Source of the DNA: Adiantum capillus-veneris
Taxonomy: Eukaryota; Streptophyta; Polypodiopsida; Polypodiales; Pteridaceae
Assembly (NCBI GenBank): GCA_014529385.2
Contig: CM043943.1
Span: 99,150,355-99,214,354 of the forward strand
Direction of reading: 5' to 3'
DNA: 64,000 nucleotides
Both the position numbers and the translations under genes were made by a program. Below, piece by piece: positions 33,615 through 46,250 of the stretch; positions within the stretch are counted from its first letter, which is position 1, and every line of letters begins with the position of its first letter. The notes under the pieces were generated by a model. That model was not told where the DNA came from. It searched no databases and saw nothing but the letters and a program-made list of their open reading frames with translations.

Positions 33615-36600
33615 TTACTTCCCCCTTGGAGAAGCATTTTCGTCCTCGAAAACACAAGTGATGGTATCTTCATAAGAACACTAATGTTTGCCACCGTGGC
33701 ATCCCGCATGGATCCAACTGTTCATTAGAGTGGAACCTGGTTCCATAGGAGGTTCAATGAAATCAAGAATAACATCTTGATTTTCCACATTGTTGTCCCT
33801 GTGCAACCATCTTGGTTAACCAACGCGTAACCAACATAGCTTGAAGACTCCATGTAGAACTCACTTGAGAATGCTAAACGAGTTATCACAACTAAGAGGT
33901 GTCTAAATACAAACCCAGGTTTCAAACTTTGGAAATACAAAGAAAAATGCAAGAAAACCTTGGTGCAACTTTCCATGCAGTTGTGAGAAAGATTTCCAAC
34001 TCGCGTGAGTATCTTGAAAATCTCATAGCTACTAAGGGATAGAATAGGGAGTGTCCTCATGTCAGACTTCTGAACATTTTGGAACACAGAAAACTACCTA
34101 TCCACCCTTAATGTAGGTTACATGCTAACATACTTTGTCAGCACACCTACTAAGTCCTTGACGTATGAAACTATTGAAACGGTATCCAACCCCACCACAA
34201 CAGGTGTTCAAATCTAAAAACGTAACCTAAGCAAATTCTAGAATAGGGAGCGAATCATTCATTCAGAATGCGTTGTGCTAACGTATGCGCTTAGCAAATC
34301 CTTTAGCAAAGAATACGTGTAAGATGTCCATCCAACAGGAAATGAATAGCAGCAGTAAGAGTGAGGTGCTTTCCCCCAACTACTTACACACAATATTCCA
34401 CGACTGACGATAAACTATGACTCAACCATTGAGTATCCAGCCATATACTTGATATGGAATGGAGACAAACAACTAGGTTGAAAGTGGGTTGGAGTATGGA
34501 GTAAGCTCATAGAGTTTAGACCATCCAACCACAGATATCCATCCTGAGCCATTACCTTGTATGGTAGGGTGTATACTCATAATAAAGTTGCTAGGAAGGT
34601 TGCACTTGAAGTGCAAAAAATTATAGAAACAAGAAAGTCCATGAATTTGCATGTTGCTTCGAACAAATCTGCGCTAAACACTAGGGCCCATAACACCTAG
34701 TGTGCATGCATTTAACACAAACAAATCCGAACCACAATTCCATGACGAGACTTTCCACAGCACGTACGTGAAATCCTTGCAAGAAGGGTGGACCATAACA
34801 GAATGTGAAAGCTCAGTCACACCTAGGTACCAACCGTGAGACATTCTCATGAACGTAGCGTACTTGGATATATGTAGAAATGACCCTCCATTAAGGTGGT
34901 TACATAGCACTTGTAATCGCAACAAGTCTATATTTAGTACTCGATAATTTCAGGCCACTGAAATTGTCCCTGATATGGTGTGCTTCAAATGGTCTAATAA
35001 ACGGATACAACCAACACATAGGGACTTTGTCGCAACACATCATTAGGAATTAGGTGCCAGTGTCAGTCCCAAAGATTCATATTTACCACATGTGGAATAT
35101 GTCTCAAGTAAGGATGGCAGAGAAAGTGACATCCATCAAGCACAAATTGTAATCTTGTGTGGAGGGAACTATGAACACTCCGTGACGCGAGTGAGAGGGA
35201 CCCTCATTATCATTGCTCCACACTAGTTAAATCGAACTTCTTGAGTTCCTAGACCATGTTGTGTCCCATGTGACAACATGTGCCAAACAGAACCGTACCA
35301 TGTAAGTTTGTAAGTGTTTCAACAAGATTCAAACCCATTACGGTATCTTGATGAACAGGGAAGGGAGAAAATGACAATATTTACTCAAAATGCTATGCTC
35401 GTCCATGACCGTGTCACTAGGCTAAAGAAAAAGCTGGATGAAAGCTTTCTAGCTCAAACATCCCGGTTACATATCGTATACGAACTTAATTGGAAAGGAA
35501 AATAAATCCAAAAACCATGTACTGACGAAAAGGTGGAAACTACCTGATACTTACCCGTAAGTCAAGTACAACCCTCAACCTGTAAAAAGCGTACCATCTG
35601 AACTTGTGACCGTGGGTGATGCCTTGGCAATCCAAACCCCTGGGTATAGCTTGCCAAACAAACCCCCTTTGGTGAATGTTTGGAAAGAACGTTTTGATTA
35701 TCCCTTGGTAGATAGTTTGCTCGAAAAACAAAGTGTGAAAGTGTTCAAAATGGACCATCAACACGTATTGTGTGATTTAGTAATCATTGTATGTGGTCAT
35801 ACCACAAAACTATGCTCCTATATGCACGCCCAGTGCTATAGAGAAAATGGGAGATCCACGCTGGGCGGGACTCCAAGCTCGTATGGACAGCCATGCTGTT
35901 TGAAATGCTTGCTGTATCTAAACGTTGTGTTATAGATCAGTCTATGTGAATGTAAGTTCATCAAAAACTTAACTCAATCTTTGCAGTAAAACATGTAGTG
36001 CTTACAAAATACCCAAAAACATATGTAATGGCAAGACTCTTGCTGGGCCATTAACATCGATGAAGAGTCCACTGGGTAGATCTGTTCAAGCTCAAGAACA
36101 ATCACCCAAGGAATTCCAATAGTTGGGTCTTACCCTAGATCTGAAAGTGTCTCTTAGCCAGCCTGTGTGGCTCATAGCCCTTATGTCAAGTGGTGTGAAA
36201 TCAACAAAATGATGAAGACTAATTTGGATGGCGTCTTGACCAATTTCTAATTGAGAGTTAGAGCACCTTCGCTCAGACTGACTCACAAGAAAAACATGGA
36301 TCAAAAGATTCTTAAAAAGTTTTCATTATTCTTTGAGAGAGAAGGAGAGCATGTTGGGCTGAGGAAATTTCCTTAAGTTTGTAGAGTGTGTACTCAAGCT
36401 ATGTGCTCATGTGCATCTTATGCCTTGGTTGCAGCTTATTCTATCAGCATATAACAATCTGTCTGTATGACTCTCACATCGAGAGAGGTAACAAAAAACA
36501 CAAGTCAAATATTGACCCATCTACCTTGTACGGGGTCTTGAGTGTACGAGGATGACTTGAATAGGGCACTTTGCGTGTGAATCAAGTTCGAGTCTTAGGT

Positions 36601-37151
36601 TCCTCTTAATGGTGTTATGCAGTAACAACAACCAAAGAAACATAAATGAAAATCATGTGAAACGAGCCATAACGGATATTGTCCTTGACAGAGTGTGGTG
36701 TTATAGCAGAATCATAAACCAAAATGTGGTGGAATTCATTCCACCTGGCAAGCATGCCTTGCATGCAGAGTGGTAAGCCCTTGGTGAGAGTGATGGCTCA
36801 AACGTGAGAGCCAAAACCACAAGTGCTCTACACAGTCTGTACGAGTAGGGATACATTATAACTGGATGTTGTCACACATAAAGTGTGAGGAGATATCCCT
36901 ATTTTACCAGTGTCCCACACTTATGTGTCAAAGCTCGTGATTCCAAGGCAATGGGCAGTATCTTAGTACAAGTGAGAAGCCATGCTTCATATAAAACTCT
37001 CAAAGCACTTTGCTTTGCACAACAACAATAGTTTCCAAGTAAAAGTGAAAACATGGAAAAACAAGAAAAACTTAAAATTGTCTAACCTGGTCATCCTGCT
37101 ATAACCAGTTGTCTTGAAATTTGGAAGGACAAACACACTGGAAGATGGCTC
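33615..37151 (-). other. Non-coding interior of element I, left part
   Basis: 3.5 kb with only short, overlapping ORFs on both strands (longest 33725-34087 minus and 35606-35935 plus), none recognisable. No tandem structure was seen. Probably decayed or never-coding LARD interior. Confidence 0.6.
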
Positions 37152-37157
37152 ATAGCC

Positions 37158-38852
37158 TGTAATGGAAATGGCCTATGAATTTTGAGAGTAGTGGAATTAG
37201 GAAATTAGATGAAGCACTTTTGTGAGATTACTTTGTAAGCATAGCGGGTGAACCTAATTGATGGTAGCAACATAAACATGGTACTTAGTTAACTTGGCGT
37301 GAACAATACTTTTGCAAGAGAGAAAGAGTTTAGAGAACATGACAATATTTGAGGACCGGATTCATATGGATCCAGTCCCCCCTCCAATAGGAATTTGTAT
37401 TATAGTTTCTCCCATCAAGAGAGACTTGGTACAATACAATCTTTGTGTTCCTTGTGACCTAGGTGATGCAATGAAGATGAAAAGATTCATGCATCGCAAG
37501 CATAACATAAACTTTGTAGAAAGCATTAACTATCCCAAGCCTCAATCCCAAGGCCCCAAACACCTTCGAAGGTGGAGAGAGCTAGCGGGGAATGAGGATA
37601 GGGAAGAGGAAGAAGAAACATTTCGTAGGAGAAAGAAATAGCTCCTCACTTATCATCATTCTTCTTGCTAGCAATACATAATACCATAGTAATGAAGATG
37701 GAGAAGATGGCAAGCTTAAGCATTGAAGCATGGCTCTTGGTTGGATTTGCATTCCATAGCCAAGAGTGTTGGTGAAGGCTCTCACTTCTTACAAGCTTGG
37801 AGAAGGAGGTGGAGTTCCTCAACTTTCACCAAGTGAGAATGGCTCCCCCAAATGAGTTTGTCTGTGGTGTAAATTCCCCTAGCACCCCCCTTGCTTGCTT
37901 GGGGAAAGTTGTGACTTTTCCACATGCTGCAAGCTTATTGGACCCCTCTCCCCCTAGCCAATCACATGCAACATGCATTCAAGTACATGTGTAGTCTTTT
38001 GGCAAGTGTCCTCCTTACCCCTTAGAGAGAGAGAGAGCTTGAAAATATCTAGATATTTGTTGGATGGAATTAGAAGCTCATTGGACCCCTCTTTAGCCCA
38101 ACCAATAGCATTCAATCACACCATGTGGTAAAGCTTAAGGAGAATCTGACATGTGTGCCATGTGCCCTTTGAGAAAAGGGGGGCCCTTTGGGTGAGAGGA
38201 AGGTTAGGTCAAAGATTCCCCTAACTTATGAACTTCATGCATAGGAAGCTTCTCAAGCACGTTCCTCATTAAATATGACAAGTACCTCAAGTACCTTAGT
38301 CATCAGCATGACAAGCACCTTAGGTGGAGTTCCCACCTCAAGCTCAGTCCTAGCTTGCCTAAGTTCAAAGGCAAGTTTAGCTTGGGTTCCCATCTCAAGC
38401 TCCTTAGCTTGCCTAAGGTCAAAGGCAAGTTTAGGTCGGGTTCCCACCTCAAGCTCAGCCCTAGCTTGCCTAAGGTCAAAGGCAAATTTAGGTCGGGTTC
38501 CAACCTCAAGCTCAACCTAAGTTCAAAGGCAAGTTTAGGTCGGGTTCCCACGGGTTCCCACCTCAAGCTCCGCCCTAACTTGCCTAAGGTCAAAGGACTT
38601 TTAACACTAACCATTGGAGGTCTTTAATGAAGCTAACCCTAAGGTCTTTTAAACTCCATTAGTTAACCTTGCTCTTTGACTAGTACCATCTTACATTTGG
38701 ACCCCTTTACCATTGGCCCCGTGTTGAGATAGATCCGTAAGCACATGTGTATATTCTAACCCTTGTTCCCGTTTATTATCCCACATTAAATGATCAATTT
38801 AATATGAGAAAATCATTTGGGTTGGTTAGATATTAGATTTAATGACATTACC
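37158..38852 (-). repeat. 3' LTR of chromovirus B
   Basis: Starts TGTAATGGAAATGG; both copies share the outer block through ACATYACC, so the LTR extends five bases past the CA that would give a TG..CA end. It contains the minisatellite at 38333-38600. Confidence 0.8.
38333..38600. repeat. Minisatellite in the B 3' LTR
   Basis: Roughly five imperfect copies of a 50-60-base unit (ttcccacctcaagctc ... cttgcctaaggtcaaaggc). The other LTR has about three copies at 58065-58225, so the array changed size after insertion. Confidence 0.8.
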
Positions 38853-39237
38853 TCTCTCTTGAAATCATAGTCGTCCTCGACTATGAGGTAAAAGAGATAA
38901 AGCCATAGTCATTAGTCAATTTTTCTTAGCGCGTAGAGGATCCCTTTTTACCCTACAACATCATTCCAAGATGGATGACTAATCCATTTGGTGCTTGAGA
39001 GACATAGCTGCCGCAAGCATGTCTGCTCTTTAGTCCATTTCACCTCCCAGGTAGAGTGACAAATTCTACATGGTGTTTGAGAGACGTCGTTATCCCAAAT
39101 ATGATTCTTAGAATGCATGTGACTTAAATTTGTGCACAGTAAAGAGAGAATTAGTCTTATAAGACAAAACATTGATCATTTAAAAGAAACATGTACATTT
39201 TCTTACTATAATGTAGCATTGTAAGCGTTGACAAGGT

Positions 39238-39624
39238 TCATACTATCCTTAAGCTGGATTCCTTGCATCCATCTAGCATCTTCAAAAGGCTAATTTTTGA
39301 ACTTAATAAGATACCGTCGGATAATCTTACCATGTCGTAGTACCTTGTCTTCATGCCAAAGGATAGCTTTGGGTCGTAGTACCTCTTCTTGATCTTCGAT
39401 TTTGGGAGGGTCTCAATAATTGGTTCATTTGGAGGCTCTACTTTGTAGGGCTTGAGTAGGCTCACATGAAAAGCATTGTGTATGAGCCAATGGTTAGGCA
39501 ACTTGAGTTGATAAGCCACCTCATTGATTGGCTTCAAAATTTGAAAAGGACCATAGTATCTTTTTGCTAGTTTAGCATAATACTTTTGATGGCTCGTAAG
39601 ATTTTTGCTCGTCGTTTGCCTCAA
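39238..39624 (-). pseudogene. pol: Integrase C-terminus and chromodomain remnant of B
   Basis: YYGPFQILKPINEVAYQLKL and HNAFHVSLLKPY are the GPY/F module of chromoviral integrase. A chromodomain-like stretch follows in a neighbouring frame (KIIRRYLIKFKN, stop, PFEDARWM), so a frameshift near 39400 and a TAG disrupt it. Confidence 0.8.
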
Positions 39625-39709
39625 TCGAGCCGTAGGAAACTTAAGTAAGACCCAATCATTTTCTTTGACATTCAGGCCTTTCTGTGCTTGTCAGAAACAA
39701 ATTTTTGCC

Positions 39710-40225
39710 TTAGTTGGGAGATGGATATAGCCTCTTTAATCTTTTGAAAAGATGCTTGCAGATCATGGCATACTCATCGGCAGCAGCGAAGATCTTTCCA
39801 TGTACTTTAAGTAGCAAGGGACTTTTAGGTCTTCCCTCTATGATTTCAAAAGGCGCTTTTCCCATAGAAGTATGGATAGTATTATTATACACATACTCCA
39901 CAAGAGGTATGTACTTTTCCCATTGTGCGTCTTGATCTACTTTTGTAACATAGGTCTTTAGTAGATCAAGAATTTTAAGATTAGCTATCTCACTTTGGCC
40001 ATCCGTTTGTGGGTGATAGGCAGAAGAGAAATTCAATCTTGTACCTAGATTTTTGAAGAGACCTTTCCAAAAATTACTGGTCATTCTAGGATTTCTATCT
40101 GACATGATGGATGTTGGCAATCCATGGTGTTTGAAAATCTGGGATATGAAGAGATTTTCCATTTGGTGTGCCTTAATAGTCTTCTTGACAGGGATAAAGT
40201 TTGCTTGCTTGCTAAACCTGTCAAC
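39710..40225 (-). pseudogene. pol: Integrase core of B, C-terminal half
   Basis: Frame with FKHHGLPTSIMSDRNPRMTS (second Asp), SSAYHPQTDGQSEIAN (catalytic Glu) and the helical IPLVEYVYNNTIHTSMGKAPFE. Its N-terminal half lies beyond the C insertion at 54480. C inserted between the first and second catalytic aspartates. Confidence 0.9.
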
Positions 40226-40230
40226 TATTG

Positions 40231-42981
40231 TGTAAGGTCTCTGACCCCGATCAAAAGAGCACCATTGTACCTTGAAATGAATATAATGGAAAAAGTTACT
40301 ATTTTGAGCAGTTTTCCAAATTCTCTCAGTGCCATGATGTTTAGAATGTTTTAAAGCTTCGAAATGTGAATTAAAATAATTTTTTGTTAAAAAAATCCAA
40401 AAATAGTAAGTTTTTGGTCACTGGACCCATCCAGTTTTGATCGTCTCGAAAAACTGCACCCGTACCCCAAATTTGAAAAAATGCTTTTTCGGACCCCGGG
40501 GGCTGCTAAATATGGCAGGTACTCGGGCAAGTATGTCTTAGTTAGAGCTCCGTATAGCAATTTACGGCATCAAAATCCGACTCGTATAACCCGTTTTAGC
40601 CTAAAATCAATTTTTCCAAAAAATTGAGCGGGGAGGCACCGGAGCCCGGGACTGTGTGGGAGCAGGTCCTAGGCCACTCCAGATCAGCTTTAGCAGCTAG
40701 GGGGCGCCCTCTTGCCTTGTGGGAGTCCTGGGAAAGCTGCCAAGCCAGTAACTAAGTCTCAGAGTCAGTTAACCTAGCCAACCTGACACTTGGTGAGTAG
40801 GGAACTAAACTTGCCATGCTGAACTGGAGAAGCTCCCATATGCATTTAGCAACCCAGGTCGATTTTCAGCCTGTAGGAGCCTATGTAAAGGCCAGTGCAC
40901 ACACACACACACATACACATATTCTCACACACACATAGTGCACACACACACACACACCTACACACACCTTGGGAAGGTGCTGCCGGTACACACATCCTTT
41001 GAAGGAGAAGAAAGGAGGGAGGTGCTGTCGAATTCTCGCCTCAAGAAGCTCGATTAGATAAGAGAATCGAGAAGATTATCAGCCCTTAATCACGGTAACC
41101 ACGGTTTAATTAATGCTTTCTGCAAATCCTTTTCATTACCATCTAAATTCCTCGTCTATTATGCCTATTCCTAGTCGTAATTCTCTATAATTACTCTCTA
41201 ATTTCTCTTTAGCCATATTCTATTATGTAATCATCACACCATAGCTGAATTATCATCCATTCATCATCCTTAATTAATGATTTGTCCATGATTATTAGAA
41301 TTTTCTCTCTCTAGGTAGCATAGTAATTAATCGGTAAGCTGGTAATTGTGTAGATTGATGAGAATCACTTTTTCTATCACGCATTAATATTGTAGCTGAT
41401 TTAGATTCATTTTTTTAATGCATTAAGATATAATTAAGGTAAGATTAATGTGTCATTAAGTCTCTAAGAGGTGGTTTTTCTCACACCTATGCATGCGGTG
41501 ATTCTGCACCCTCTAATTGCTAGGAAAGAGATTAATCATGCTTAATTCATCTCTCTGGTAATTCCATTAGTGAAATCCTATTATTCTTAATCATGTAAGC
41601 CGAGTAATTATCTTTAGAGCCGGTTCCCATAGGATTATGTGGCATCCATAATGATTACTATATGAAAAATCTAGACCTCTCATATAGGAGGGATTAATTG
41701 ATGTTACTAATCTATCTATTGGGTTGTTGTGACGCTTGCAAACCTTAGCTTTTTCTCCAAGCTAACTAATTAAAGTAGTGAGTAAAATGGCCCCGGTTAA
41801 GAGAACTCGCTTCGGTGGTGCCCACGACCGCGAGGCAGGAACAAGCAATGTCAATGGAAAGGGAAAAGCTCCCATGGAGGAACAAATACCGGCCATCTCA
41901 CGGGCCATTGACAAAGAAATGGAAGAGGTAGGTCATAATTTTGTTTAAGTCATTTGAATTAACATTGCACACATTTAGTTAGGAATGAACATACCCCCAA
42001 ACATGTTGGAGAAATCCGACGGAAACCTCGGCATTGAATTCATTGTACATTAAGTTCTAAAAGTAGGAAGGAAATGATTGATGGGTATGCTGTTTGCAAG
42101 AGGAAAGAATGTATGCTAGGAAAAATTTAGCTCTACATGTTCATTTTACTTCCAATGTTGAATCAGTCCTGACCCCCTACTCATCACAGGGGGCAGAGTT
42201 CCTCGTTAAGGGCTCTTGAATCCACAACTTGCTTTTTATGCGGTGGGAACCCACGACTTGCTTTCTATGAGGTGGGAGTGTCCATGACATGCTTTCTATG
42301 CGGTGGACATACCTAGTTGTATGGACAACTAGGCGACAACGGGAGGAGTGAACTCTCGTTGGAGGGGGAATGTTGTACCTGCAGAACATTGGAACTTTAA
42401 TGAATAAGTTTGAGTAGAATTTTTACTAGAATGCTGTCTTGGTGTTGTTTGCAATACTGGTTGAAGGGCTGTCTTAACGAACAATGTGCTTCCGAATAAA
42501 AACAAGGAATGTTTATGTTGAACAACTTTTGTGATAGCAATTAGGTCACACAAGGAAGTGTGAGTGTGGGGGTGGAAAGTGGGGACGTGGCTCAGGTTGC
42601 CAATGCCTACGAGATGGGTGGTCCCGATTGGTCGGGAACTCTCTTTCCCCATAGTGCTTACTTCGATATTAGTAATACTCATTGCCCCTAGAGCGGTGAA
42701 ATCTCGAGGGTATGTGCCTCTGAAACATGGGGAAAAAGGCGCTTGGTTTTTCTCTCCTCTTGGAAGGTGGTTCTTAGGATCGCTAGATAGTCTAAGTACG
42801 CTTCCCCTGCGAGGTGGAGCTAGATCTCCTTGCTAGTAGGCTCGAACTCGACTCACTTGTGATGAGAGATCGTCCGCTAGTCGAACCCTGAACCATTTTG
42901 TTTGCTTCCACAATAGATCTAGTGGCCACCAAGTTCACCATCAAATCCGCTGGTTGATACGGCGGGGTGGGGACCTCGCAC
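40231..42981 (+). repeat. 5' LTR of chromovirus C
   Basis: 2751 bases, TGTAAGGTC...CTCGCA. It includes a CA-rich block (40897-40968), the small ORF at 41787 and a minisatellite at about 42220-42305 with three copies of a unit containing tgctttctatgcggtggg. Confidence 0.92.
41787..41927 (+). CDS. gag: LTR-encoded first exon of Gag (putative)
   Basis: 47 codons from ATG 41787 (MAPVKRTRFGGAHDREAG) to GAG|GTAGGT, a strong plant 5' splice site at 41928. A duplicate with two residue changes occupies 53251-53391 in the other LTR. The only matching 3' site I see is CATGTAG|G at 43816. It joins phase 0 to phase 0 with the Gag body, which has a TAG just upstream and no early ATG. The intron (41928-43816, 1889 bases) would contain the LTR end and the primer binding site, so only unspliced RNA could be reverse transcribed. 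Inferred from signals only. Confidence 0.5.
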
Positions 42982-42983
42982 CT

Positions 42984-42996
42984 GGTATCAGAGCCT
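42984..42996 (+). other. Primer binding site of chromovirus C
   Basis: TGGTATCAGAGCC two bases after the 5' LTR; initiator-Met tRNA. Confidence 0.92.
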
Positions 42997-43816
42997 AGGT
43001 TAGGCTGGGAAATAAAGTCGTACTGTTTGAATATTTAAATAAGGAACTGAAAGTATACAGGTAGTTGATCCGAATTCCTTGCATTGGTGTTGCAAGAAGA
43101 CCCCGTGCTCGAATATCGGAAGTTCCAAGTGTTTGAGATTATTTATTAGCAAGCTCGAAGATCCCTAGTTTACCAGTTCAGGCAAGATTTCATGGAGATA
43201 TTGATGAAGGCTCATACGCCACACTGCACCCGCATTGATAGAGGATGGGAACTTGATTGGACATTTCCAGGAGGGGTTTACTACATCAACGCTCGGAAGC
43301 TAGGATGCCTGGCTACCGATTTGAAGAAGATACATTGGGGAGAAGAGTTGAGGGTAGTAGAGATATTCTACTTGGGGCCTACACGATTGGACTAGACTGT
43401 CTCAGACGACACCAATCAAACCCTCAACGACTGGCTCTTGGAGAAGGTCACCAATGTGATCCTAGGAAACAGAGTCAAAACCTTTGGAGTACCAAAAGAG
43501 GAATTCCGGCTTGATATCTTAGTTTATTATCCACTCAAGAATGAGTACAGGAACTATTTCACGAACAAAGTAGTGCATCATGTGAATACCATCCCTTAGG
43601 CGTATGTCATACGCAATCCATAAAGCCATGTAATAAGCTGATCATCAGTTATCTTAAACCTTGAGGAGTTTCAATTGTAATAAATTTTCTTCAATAAAGT
43701 GCTTTTTGTCTCTGAACCTTTGTCTCTTGATAAAGTGGAATTTTGAAATTTTATTAAAATCTCGTCTATTTTGAAATCCAAGTAATGGTATCAATAATTT
43801 CGTATAACCCATGTAG

Positions 43817-45050
43817 GCACCACCTGTTGCTCTGTACTTGGCAGCGCAAGAGAAGAAGCTCCTCCTTAAGCAAGCCCAACCTCCGATATTTAAGGGCGAG
43901 GGGGCAAATGTGGAGAGAGACACGGAAGTGTGGATGGAAGCCATGGATGACTACTTTGAAGCTGCAGGGACCCAACCCGTAAATGAGACCATGCTTGCGA
44001 TGTTCCGCTGGACTGGCGATGCCAAGATATGGTGGAAGCAACATTGCATGGACATGGATATTAAGGGATCTTCCCAGTCCTGGGAAGACATCAAAGCTGC
44101 GATAATGGGGCGTTATTTACCACCTGCCTATAGAACCTTGAGGATGAATGAATTCTTTTCACTTTGGCAGCTGAATTCATCTGTCAAAGAATATTACGCA
44201 AAGTTTTTCACTCTTCGGTACCTTGGAACAACAGGTGGCGAGGTTCTGCCAAGGACTAATCGATCCCTTGAATACTCGGTTGGAAGCTCTCAGGCCGACA
44301 ACACTACAAGATGCCTTGTTGAGGGCCAAACCTCTAGCTCTCAAAGTACAAAAGGTTAACCAGAACAGGAGGAATCATTGGGCAAAGAGGGCAAGGACAA
44401 CTGCTTGGAATAACAAACCAGCCAACCAACCATATGACCAACGCCTTATTATGGCTACCACCACAACCGTGGAGTTCCCTGATGTTCGATGCTATGGTTG
44501 CGGCGAGCATGGACATTACAGGTCCAATTGCCCCAGGAACATTCAGGCGACCAACGCCAATGCCATACCCTTGAATACCCGTGGATGTGGCCAAGCTAAT
44601 GGAAGAGGAGGACAGGGAAGGATGAACAGATGGCGAGGGCGAGGGCGAGGGCGTGGAGCTACCGCCAGAGTAAATGCCGCAGTAGTACAACCAACTGTGG
44701 GTGACGAAGCAGTGGAGAGAGCAACCCTACATGCTGCAATTGACAATCCCAATGGTTGCGAGCAATACGCAGTCATTCATACGCCAGGATCTCTCAGAGG
44801 TGAACAAGTTAACTTCCTTATAGATTGTGGCAGTACTCTTTCATTTCTTTCACCCAGATGCATGAGGAAGCTAAAGCTAGATAAGTACCCAACAAGCAAG
44901 CTAGTTGTAGAGTTAGCAAACGGCAAGGAAGTAGTATCTCAACATTCTGCAGGAAAAATCGACTTTGATTTAGGAGGACACCCAATTTCGAACCCTACCC
45001 TTAAGATTCTTTCATGGGATACTAGGGATGGACTGGCTAAAGCAAAATAG
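43817..45050 (+). pseudogene. gag: Gag body and protease start of C
   Basis: 43817-44220 holds the Gag core (PPIFKGEGANVERDTEVWME, MLAMFRWTGDAKIWWKQHC, VKEYYAKFFTLRYL). A frameshift at about 44220 moves to the frame 44223-45050, with EQQVARFCQGLIDPLNTRLE, the zinc knuckle CYGCGEHGHYRSNC, an RG-rich linker (RWRGRGRGRG) and the protease start NFLIDCGSTLSFLS. There the usual DSG reads DCG. The frame ends early, in the region of the ILGMDWL motif. The first in-frame ATG is inside the conserved core, which is why I look for an upstream exon. Confidence 0.85.
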
Positions 45051-45501
45051 GGCCCACATACATTGTGCACAAGGGAATTTTACCTTTACAGATAACTAGG
45101 GTAATTAAGCCTTAATCCAGGGGGGAAATGGGAGACCTAGGTCTACTCTAGTTAAGGCCAGTAGACTTTTGAAGGGACTAAGGAAGGGTCAGCAAATTTA
45201 TGCAGTAAAACTCAACAAGGTGGACCAATCAGATACCTCACTTCGACCAAACTGGTTGAGAGAGTATGATGATGTATTCCCTGAAGACCTTACGAATCTT
45301 CCGCTGGGTCACAATTAGCTTTCAGTACAACGTATCATCCCCAGGCAGATGGGCAACCTGAAAGAGTTAATCACGTCATTGAGGACATTCTCAGAGCCTA
45401 TTGTTCGCAAGAGCCAAAGAAGTGGTTACAGTATCTACCTTTGGTGGAGTATGCTTAAAACTCTTCCGAACACAGAAGAATTGGAATGTCACCCTTCAAA
45501 G
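45051..45501 (+). pseudogene. pol: Deleted pol of C: pre-RT fused to integrase
   Basis: 45240-45310 reads WLREYDDVFPEDLTNLPLG (start of RT). At about 45312 it passes directly into integrase LAFSTTYHPQADGQPERVNH (catalytic Glu in PERV) and WLQYLPLVEYA, followed by a stop. Most of RT, RNase H and the first half of integrase are missing. The sequence stops at SPFK, where D inserted. Confidence 0.85.
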
Positions 45502-45693
45502 TGAAGGAGTACGAGCGGAAGTGCGACGCGACAGAGAGTGCGAGAAGAAGAGCATGACGATATGGTGAACTCGCTCTACTGTAATGTGTAGAGCATAGTG
45601 AGTTCTTATTAGGTTTTAACAAAAGAATATGTGTACATACCTGGCGGCCCGCCCACTTACCTAGGCGACCACATTGGGCTTTATACCCCAACA
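45502..45693 (-). repeat. 3' LTR of element D
   Basis: 192 bases, TGAAGGAG...CCCAACA. Confidence 0.92.
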
Positions 45694-45821
45694 ACCTCCC
45701 ACTTAAAGTCCAATGTGGTACTTTAAGTGTGAGAGAAGCTACTATACAAGCTAATATACAAGAGATGTAGAGAAGTGATGTACTACCCTACACCTAACTG
45801 CTTGCGAAAATGCGCAAAGCT

Positions 45822-46250
45822 CTATGAGGGAAGTCCTTTTGTAAGTAGATCAGCAGGATTTTTTGTGGTGTGAACTTTGACAAGCTGAAGTTGCTTATCC
45901 TTGAGCATTTCCCTGATGAAATGATCCTTCACATCCACATGCTTTGTCTTTGAGTGATAAACTGGATTGCGAGCCAATTGTATAGCACTTTGACTATCAC
46001 AATATAACACAGGCATCTCTTCTTTGATTCCCAAATCTGTTACTAGTCGATTAAACCAAATTGATTCTTTGCATGCCTCTTATGCTGCAACATATTCAGC
46101 CTTTGTAGTAGACTGAGTAACACAATCTTGTAATCTCGAACGCCATGATACTGCTCCACCAGCCAATGTAAAGACATACCCTGACGTAGACCTTCGGTTG
46201 TCTAAGTCACCTGCATAATCTGAGTCTGTAAAACCCTTTACACTTAGCTC
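45822..46250 (-). pseudogene. pol: RNase H of element D
   Basis: After a TAG at about 46249 the frame continues FTDSDYAGDLDNRRSTSGYV, with a second stop near 46080, then KEEMPVLYCDSQSAIQLARN and HVDVKDHFIREML: copia RNase H with its catalytic Asp residues and the usual DLLTKGLP end. Confidence 0.88.

Noticed and set aside
37158-38852. LTRs of B as TG..CA ends at 38847/58467
   Set aside because: Five further bases are shared by both copies, and the ATAGC duplication fits only the longer boundary.
44990-45010. Telomere-like CCCTA bases
   Set aside because: Only one or two units inside Gag-pol coding sequence.
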